A stretch of DNA of 64,000 nucleotides from assembly GCF_000003195.3 (NCBI RefSeq), contig NC_012877.2, forward strand, positions 8,968,855 to 9,032,854, given 5' to 3'. This document shows positions 60,194-64,000 of the stretch, piece after piece. How positions within the stretch are numbered: the first letter of the stretch is position 1; every line of letters starts with the position of its first letter. Source of the stretch: Sorghum bicolor (lineage: Eukaryota; Streptophyta; Magnoliopsida; Poales; Poaceae). Position numbers and translations under genes: made by a program. Under the pieces are notes generated by a model, which saw only the letters and a program-made list of their open reading frames with translations, had not been told where the DNA came from and searched no databases.

Positions 60194-62510
60194 TCATATA
60201 GCTTCCTTCGACAAAACGCGGAGAAAGAACATGTCCAGGAGGGGAACGATCAACCTGCGCAGAAAAACCATGTCAAAAATCACTGAACCAAGCGAAGGAC
60301 TCAAACTTGTCAAAAAACCAAAGTCTCGAACCTCCGCACGTCCAGGCAGATAACGCTCATACGCTTCAGGACCCTCCAGCCAAAAAGATTCCTCAACCTC
60401 CTCCCCAAATATGCGAAGGATAGGATACTTCAACTGCATAAACACATCAAACCAAGTCATAAAAAAGAAAAACACAAATAGCCTACGACAAAGTACAACC
60501 AAAACAAAAACCACCACCTAAGCCGGAGGCCATGAACCTCGGCGCGCAAGCGACCGGATAAATTCAGATCCTTCGCCATCAATATCATATCCAACAAATT
60601 CGAACATATCCACCAATCTCATGTTAGGGAAAGCAATCCGCCAATAATCCCACAACTCACCTGAAACATAAATTCCTTTGTAAAAAATTGAAAGCGGAGC
60701 CTCGCAAGAATCCTGCGCAGGTCCTCCGCTAGAGACCTGCGCAGGATAAAATTGTAAAACAGACATTCATCCAAAAACAACCCGATATATTACATTACCA
60801 CCAAAGTATTTACAGTTGAAGTCAAGACCTCCGACTTTCCTTACAAAAAAAAAGGCGTCGCATGTGCAGCAGACGCGAAAACTAAAAAACCTACAAGCTA
60901 AAAAAACACCTCACACCTGAGGCGGAGGAGGAGCAGGAGCTTCGGGTTGCTCTGAAGCCCTGGCACCGGGTTCCTCTGTAGTTTCAACACCTGCGTCACG
61001 AACCTCCGCCTCAGCCTGAGCCGAAGGATGCACCTCGCCAGTGGGACGCGAAGGACCGGCCTTATCAAACTTAGTCTTCCTCTTCGCAATTTCCTACAAG
61101 CCAGTAATCTTAAGTAGCGTTGAAAATTAACAAAAAAACAAAAAAAAACCGCAAAGGAACAACCAAATAGTACAAACCTCAGCTCGACGATCCTCCGCCA
61201 TTTTCTTCGCCTCAGCCCGCCCAAACCTAATCCAGAACGAACTGATAAAGTTCCGGACAGATTTACGCAGGCTAGGGGTGCCTTCGCCAACGTCCTCCGC
61301 CGCAGCAAATTCCTCCTTGGCGACTCCCTCCGCGTGAGAGCAACCTCCGCGGCGTAAAAGCCTAGCGAAGGAGCTAACCGCAGCCAAAGCCCCAAAATCA
61401 ACAGCACCTCCGACAAAGTCAGGGAGCATGCGGATATGAGACTTCAACCATGCGAGGGCCGCCCCAACATCGCCGCCGGGCGGAGGAGCAGAGGTGCTTC
61501 CCCCAAACTTCGCAAGCGAGTCGGCATAGAGCCCAACAATAGCTGCAGCCTCCGCCTCCGCCTTCTGTATGCGAGTCTGCAGCTCAGCCGCAGACGTCCG
61601 CTCAGCGTCAAGCTCTTTGCGAAGGCGTTCAGCAATGTCCTCCGCCTTCTCGGCTCGCTGCAGGGCTAAGTCCCTAACTCTCCCCGCCTCAGCGACACTC
61701 GTGCGGAGGACAGCCGCCGAAGCTTCGGCATCTTCTTTATCCTTCTTCAAGGCCTCCGACCCAGCTTTGTAGTCATCCCTTTCCTTCCTCAGGGACTCAA
61801 TTTCCTGTCGGGCAGAAGAAAGCTCCTTAACATCCTCCGACAGGCGAGCCTTCTCGGCCTCTAAATTTTCGTTTTCCTTCTTAAGAGCACCAATAGCCTC
61901 GTCCCGGCAAATAATCTCCCGAGAACAGCGCTCCTCCAAGGCTGCAGCCATGTGGTGACTCTGCAAAACGCAAAAAATCAAACCTTCGAACAAAAAACGC
62001 GAAGGAAAAACAAACAATTGGAAAACTTACAAGGCTATGGTGCTCAAATTGCACGCGAAGGAAGGCGTCAAAGTCCATATGACGGAGCTTCTGGCGGAGA
62101 CGATCTAGATAGCAAAAGAGGTAAGGAAAAACATAAGTAAATTAAAGAAAAATCATCAGCAACGGAGGCCAGAAACGAACCTCCGACCAAAGAATGAACC
62201 TCGCGCAGTGCATGGGTCCAACCTGTGATCGAACGATCAGAAGCACCTGCGCAAAAAGAATGTTAAATCAACACAAACCAAAATAAACCAAATCATTAAA
62301 ACAAAAGCAATATCATCTAACCAGGACCCATAACATTGGCAGGCGAAGGCCTACTAGCCAGCGCAGACGGCGCAGGAACCCTAGGCGGAGGAACTTCAAG
62401 ACCTTCCCGTGCTATGCTGGCACCCTCAGCCAGTTCCTCCGCAGTGGCCAACCCTGCGACCACATCCTCTAAAAAACATAAAATAATATAAGACCGCGAT
62501 AACAGAAACA
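60194..62510 (-). pseudogene. Element F antisense gene, downstream exons (coiled coil)
   Basis: The frame 62017-61127 encodes a long Glu/Lys/Ala-rich heptad region (about residues 25-175 of that frame) typical of a coiled coil, followed by a mixed domain. Likely further exons lie at 62511-62317, 60766-60518 (motif L-W-D-Y-W-R-I-A-F-P) and perhaps 60517-60194. It continues the antisense gene that starts beyond the right edge. Splice sites are plausible but I did not fix them, and intactness is unproven. The antisense proteins of Tat elements have no established function. Confidence 0.5.
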
Positions 62511-62520
62511 AGCATAAAAG

Positions 62521-64000
62521 TCAAAAATAACAACGAGGAAACAAACCTATGTACAGCGAATTTATGCCATCTCCGGCCGGGCGCGGGGAAGCCTCCGCCC
62601 TCTTCATCCTCCGAACAGAAATAGACTCTACTTCATCACTGGATACCTCTTGCCCATCCTTCGACGGAGATCCTCCTCCAGCCAAAGCCTCCCGCGCGGG
62701 ACTCTCGGCCACCGCAGGATTCCCCTCCCGCGCAGGACTTGCCTCAGGGGCCTCCGCATCGGAAGACTCCTCCCCAAGAAGGGACGCGAAAGGCGCGCGT
62801 ACAGAAGAGACCGCGCGTGAGGCCTCAACCTCAGGAACTCCACCAGCAGGAGCAGCCTCCGCAGGAACAGAAGCCACCGAGTTAGACTCGGCAGCAGAAG
62901 AGCGAGCGGAGGAAGACTCCACAGGAGTCTCCAACACAACCTCCGCCTTGCGCTTCTTAGCAAGTTGCTTCACAGCGCCGCCACCCTTCCTCTTCCTAGC
63001 CTCCGCCGCAGCAACGGCCTTGGAGGAATCCTTCTTCTTCTCCAACCCCAACAAAACATCCGGAGGAATAACGTAATCCTCATATTCAATCCCCAATTCC
63101 TCAAACACTCGGTTGAAGCGGGGCATCGTGCCAAGTGCAGACCTCCGCTGGAGATACTCCTTCTCCGAGATCTTCCCGACGATCCTCCGAGTGGAAACCT
63201 CCACTCGATCAAGGAAGGACTCCTTAGTCTCATCCTCCGGCAAACCCGCTCCAAACCGGGGAAACGGTAACCCCTCCGGAGGACCAAACACAGGGACTTG
63301 CACCATCTCAATGGTGAACTCATCGGTCCTGCGGCCAAGGGGCCAGTAGTCAGCAGCGACCATCTCCTCAACCAAATCCCGGCCTCCGGAATATCGGCAT
63401 GCCAGCGCAAATGCCTTATCATAGGCCAGTCGTTCCTCCGACATTTCCTGCGAAGGATCAACCTTCGAGAAAGGCTTCAGCTCCTTCATCAACGACGCGT
63501 AAGGATAAACCTTATCAACGCTGCCGTCATCTAAAGTCCTCGACGCAGCGGGGGTCTTCACGTAGAACCAGGCTCTCATCCAATCCTTCTCCCACTTGCC
63601 CTTTTGGCAGTAGGAGATCTCGCACCTTGGCCCAGGCATTGTGCGGCGCGGCATGAACGCGCAGCTTCCAAACTGCGCAATGCACTCAACACCTTCAGCA
63701 TCCTTCACCTTCTTAGGTTGACGCTGAAGTTCAAAATATGAGCAGAAAGTATCAATGTGGGGCACGGCTCCGTAGGATTCACACGCCCAGGCAAATTTGC
63801 TAAGGGTTAGTATCCCATTGGGGCTGAAATGTTGTAGCTCCACGTTAAAACTCTCCATCACTTCGCGAAGGAAATGATACGGAGGCATCCGAAGCCCGCA
63901 GGTGAAGAAATCCCTAAAAACCACCGCATAACCTTCCCCAGGCGCAGGCACCGTTTGACCCGCAGGAGGAGCCTCCGCCCGACCATCCTTGAAAAATCTA
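62521..64000 (-). CDS. Element F antisense ORF, gypsy-associated domain (partial at the edge)
   Basis: A minus-strand frame is open from the window edge to a stop at about 62521, over 490 codons. The N-terminal part (C-G-L-R-M-P-P-Y-H-F, F-S-P-N-G-I-L-T-L-S) matches the plant putative gypsy-type transposon domain (Pfam Transposase_28), which is found in antisense genes of Tat elements. The C-terminal half is Ala/Ser/Glu-rich and low complexity, with a basic K-R-K-G-G-G segment that may be a nuclear signal. The apparent GTG start near 63951 is not real, since the frame continues upstream. No stop or shift is seen, so it may still be translatable. Confidence 0.65.
   Translation of the reverse strand, partial: RFFKDGRAEAPPAGQTVPAPGEGYAVVFRDFFTCGLRMPPYHFLREVMESFNVELQHFSPNGILTLSKFAWACESYGAVPHIDTFCSYFELQRQPKKVKDAEGVECIAQFGSCAFMPRRTMPGPRCEISYCQKGKWEKDWMRAWFYVKTPAASRTLDDGSVDKVYPYASLMKELKPFSKVDPSQEMSEERLAYDKAFALACRYSGGRDLVEEMVAADYWPLGRRTDEFTIEMVQVPVFGPPEGLPFPRFGAGLPEDETKESFLDRVEVSTRRIVGKISEKEYLQRRSALGTMPRFNRVFEELGIEYEDYVIPPDVLLGLEKKKDSSKAVAAAEARKRKGGGAVKQLAKKRKAEVVLETPVESSSARSSAAESNSVASVPAEAAPAGGVPEVEASRAVSSVRAPFASLLGEESSDAEAPEASPAREGNPAVAESPAREALAGGGSPSKDGQEVSSDEVESISVRRMKRAEASPRPAGDGINSLYIGLFPRCYF

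Larger units (their letters stand above)
52127..64000 (+). mobile_element. Element F: large Tat-type Ty3/gypsy retrotransposon (continues past the window)
   Basis: It has a 5' LTR (52127-52835), a primer-binding region TGGCGCCCACCGTGGGGC, a gag-pol frame (52873-58524), a long 3' region with non-coding sequence, and an antisense gene (about 60.5 kb to the edge). The 3' LTR is not reached, so the element exceeds 11.9 kb. The second RNase H domain and the antisense gene after integrase are known features of the Tat lineage (Grande, Retand and RIRE2 relatives). The left flank is AAAAG, so that 5-mer is the expected duplication at the unseen right end. Confidence 0.85.

Overview
This is nuclear DNA from a grass, most likely Sorghum or another Andropogoneae species; that assignment is inference from the transposon types. 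Plant spliceosomal introns, nested LTR retrotransposons, a CACTA transposon, LINEs, a MITE with GGYCTGTTTAG ends and Helitron termini are all visible. There are no bacterial operons, CRISPR arrays or rRNA/tRNA genes. Most of the window is transposon. The gene-like content is one cluster at 41.6-47.9 kb plus MADS-box fragments at 48.6-51.2 kb.

Region 1-20.1 kb is a nest of Ty3/gypsy elements. The oldest layer is a gag fragment (12323-13693). Element A (+, Athila-like) ends inside it. Element D (Tat-like, 13694-18514) also sits in it and is itself cut by element C (minus, related to A). A tandem array B (minus, 3142-11641, three LTR copies) is inserted in the 3' LTR of A, with a perfect 5-bp target duplication ATAGG. 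Region 20.1-21.4 kb is repeat-rich with no gene. Region 21.37-30.67 kb is a CACTA (En/Spm) element with decayed TNP2 and a second gene ending in a Ulp1/C48-like peptidase domain; the left terminus is present and the right one is lost. Region 31651-36788 is a complete Ty1/copia element (398-bp LTRs, GGCCC target duplication, decayed polyprotein). A MITE (36958-37303) and a 5'-truncated LINE (39068-40010) follow.

The most interesting part is 41586-47931 on the minus strand. Three exons encode a signal peptide, two DUF26 (Gnk2-like, C-X8-C-X2-C) domains, one transmembrane helix and a short juxtamembrane tail, as in cysteine-rich receptor-like kinases or plasmodesmata-located proteins. Where a kinase would be expected, the next nine exons encode a trehalose-6-phosphate phosphatase (TPP) with its catalytic motifs intact. 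All inferred splice sites are GT-AG and the reading phases agree across the junction, so the locus can encode one 599-residue membrane-anchored TPP. A possible separate TPP first exon lies in the joining intron (ATG at 46039), so two neighbouring genes, or alternative promoters, remain possible. A LINE with a 61-bp target duplication sits in a TPP intron.

Upstream, 48.5-51.2 kb holds a duplicated segment carrying remnants of an AGAMOUS-type MADS-box exon. One copy is interrupted by a 1.66-kb Helitron and the other preserves the empty site. From 52127 to the right edge runs a large Tat-type Ty3/gypsy element. Its gag-pol is one continuous frame broken only by three stop codons, it carries a second RNase H, and it has a long antisense gene between integrase and the unseen 3' LTR.
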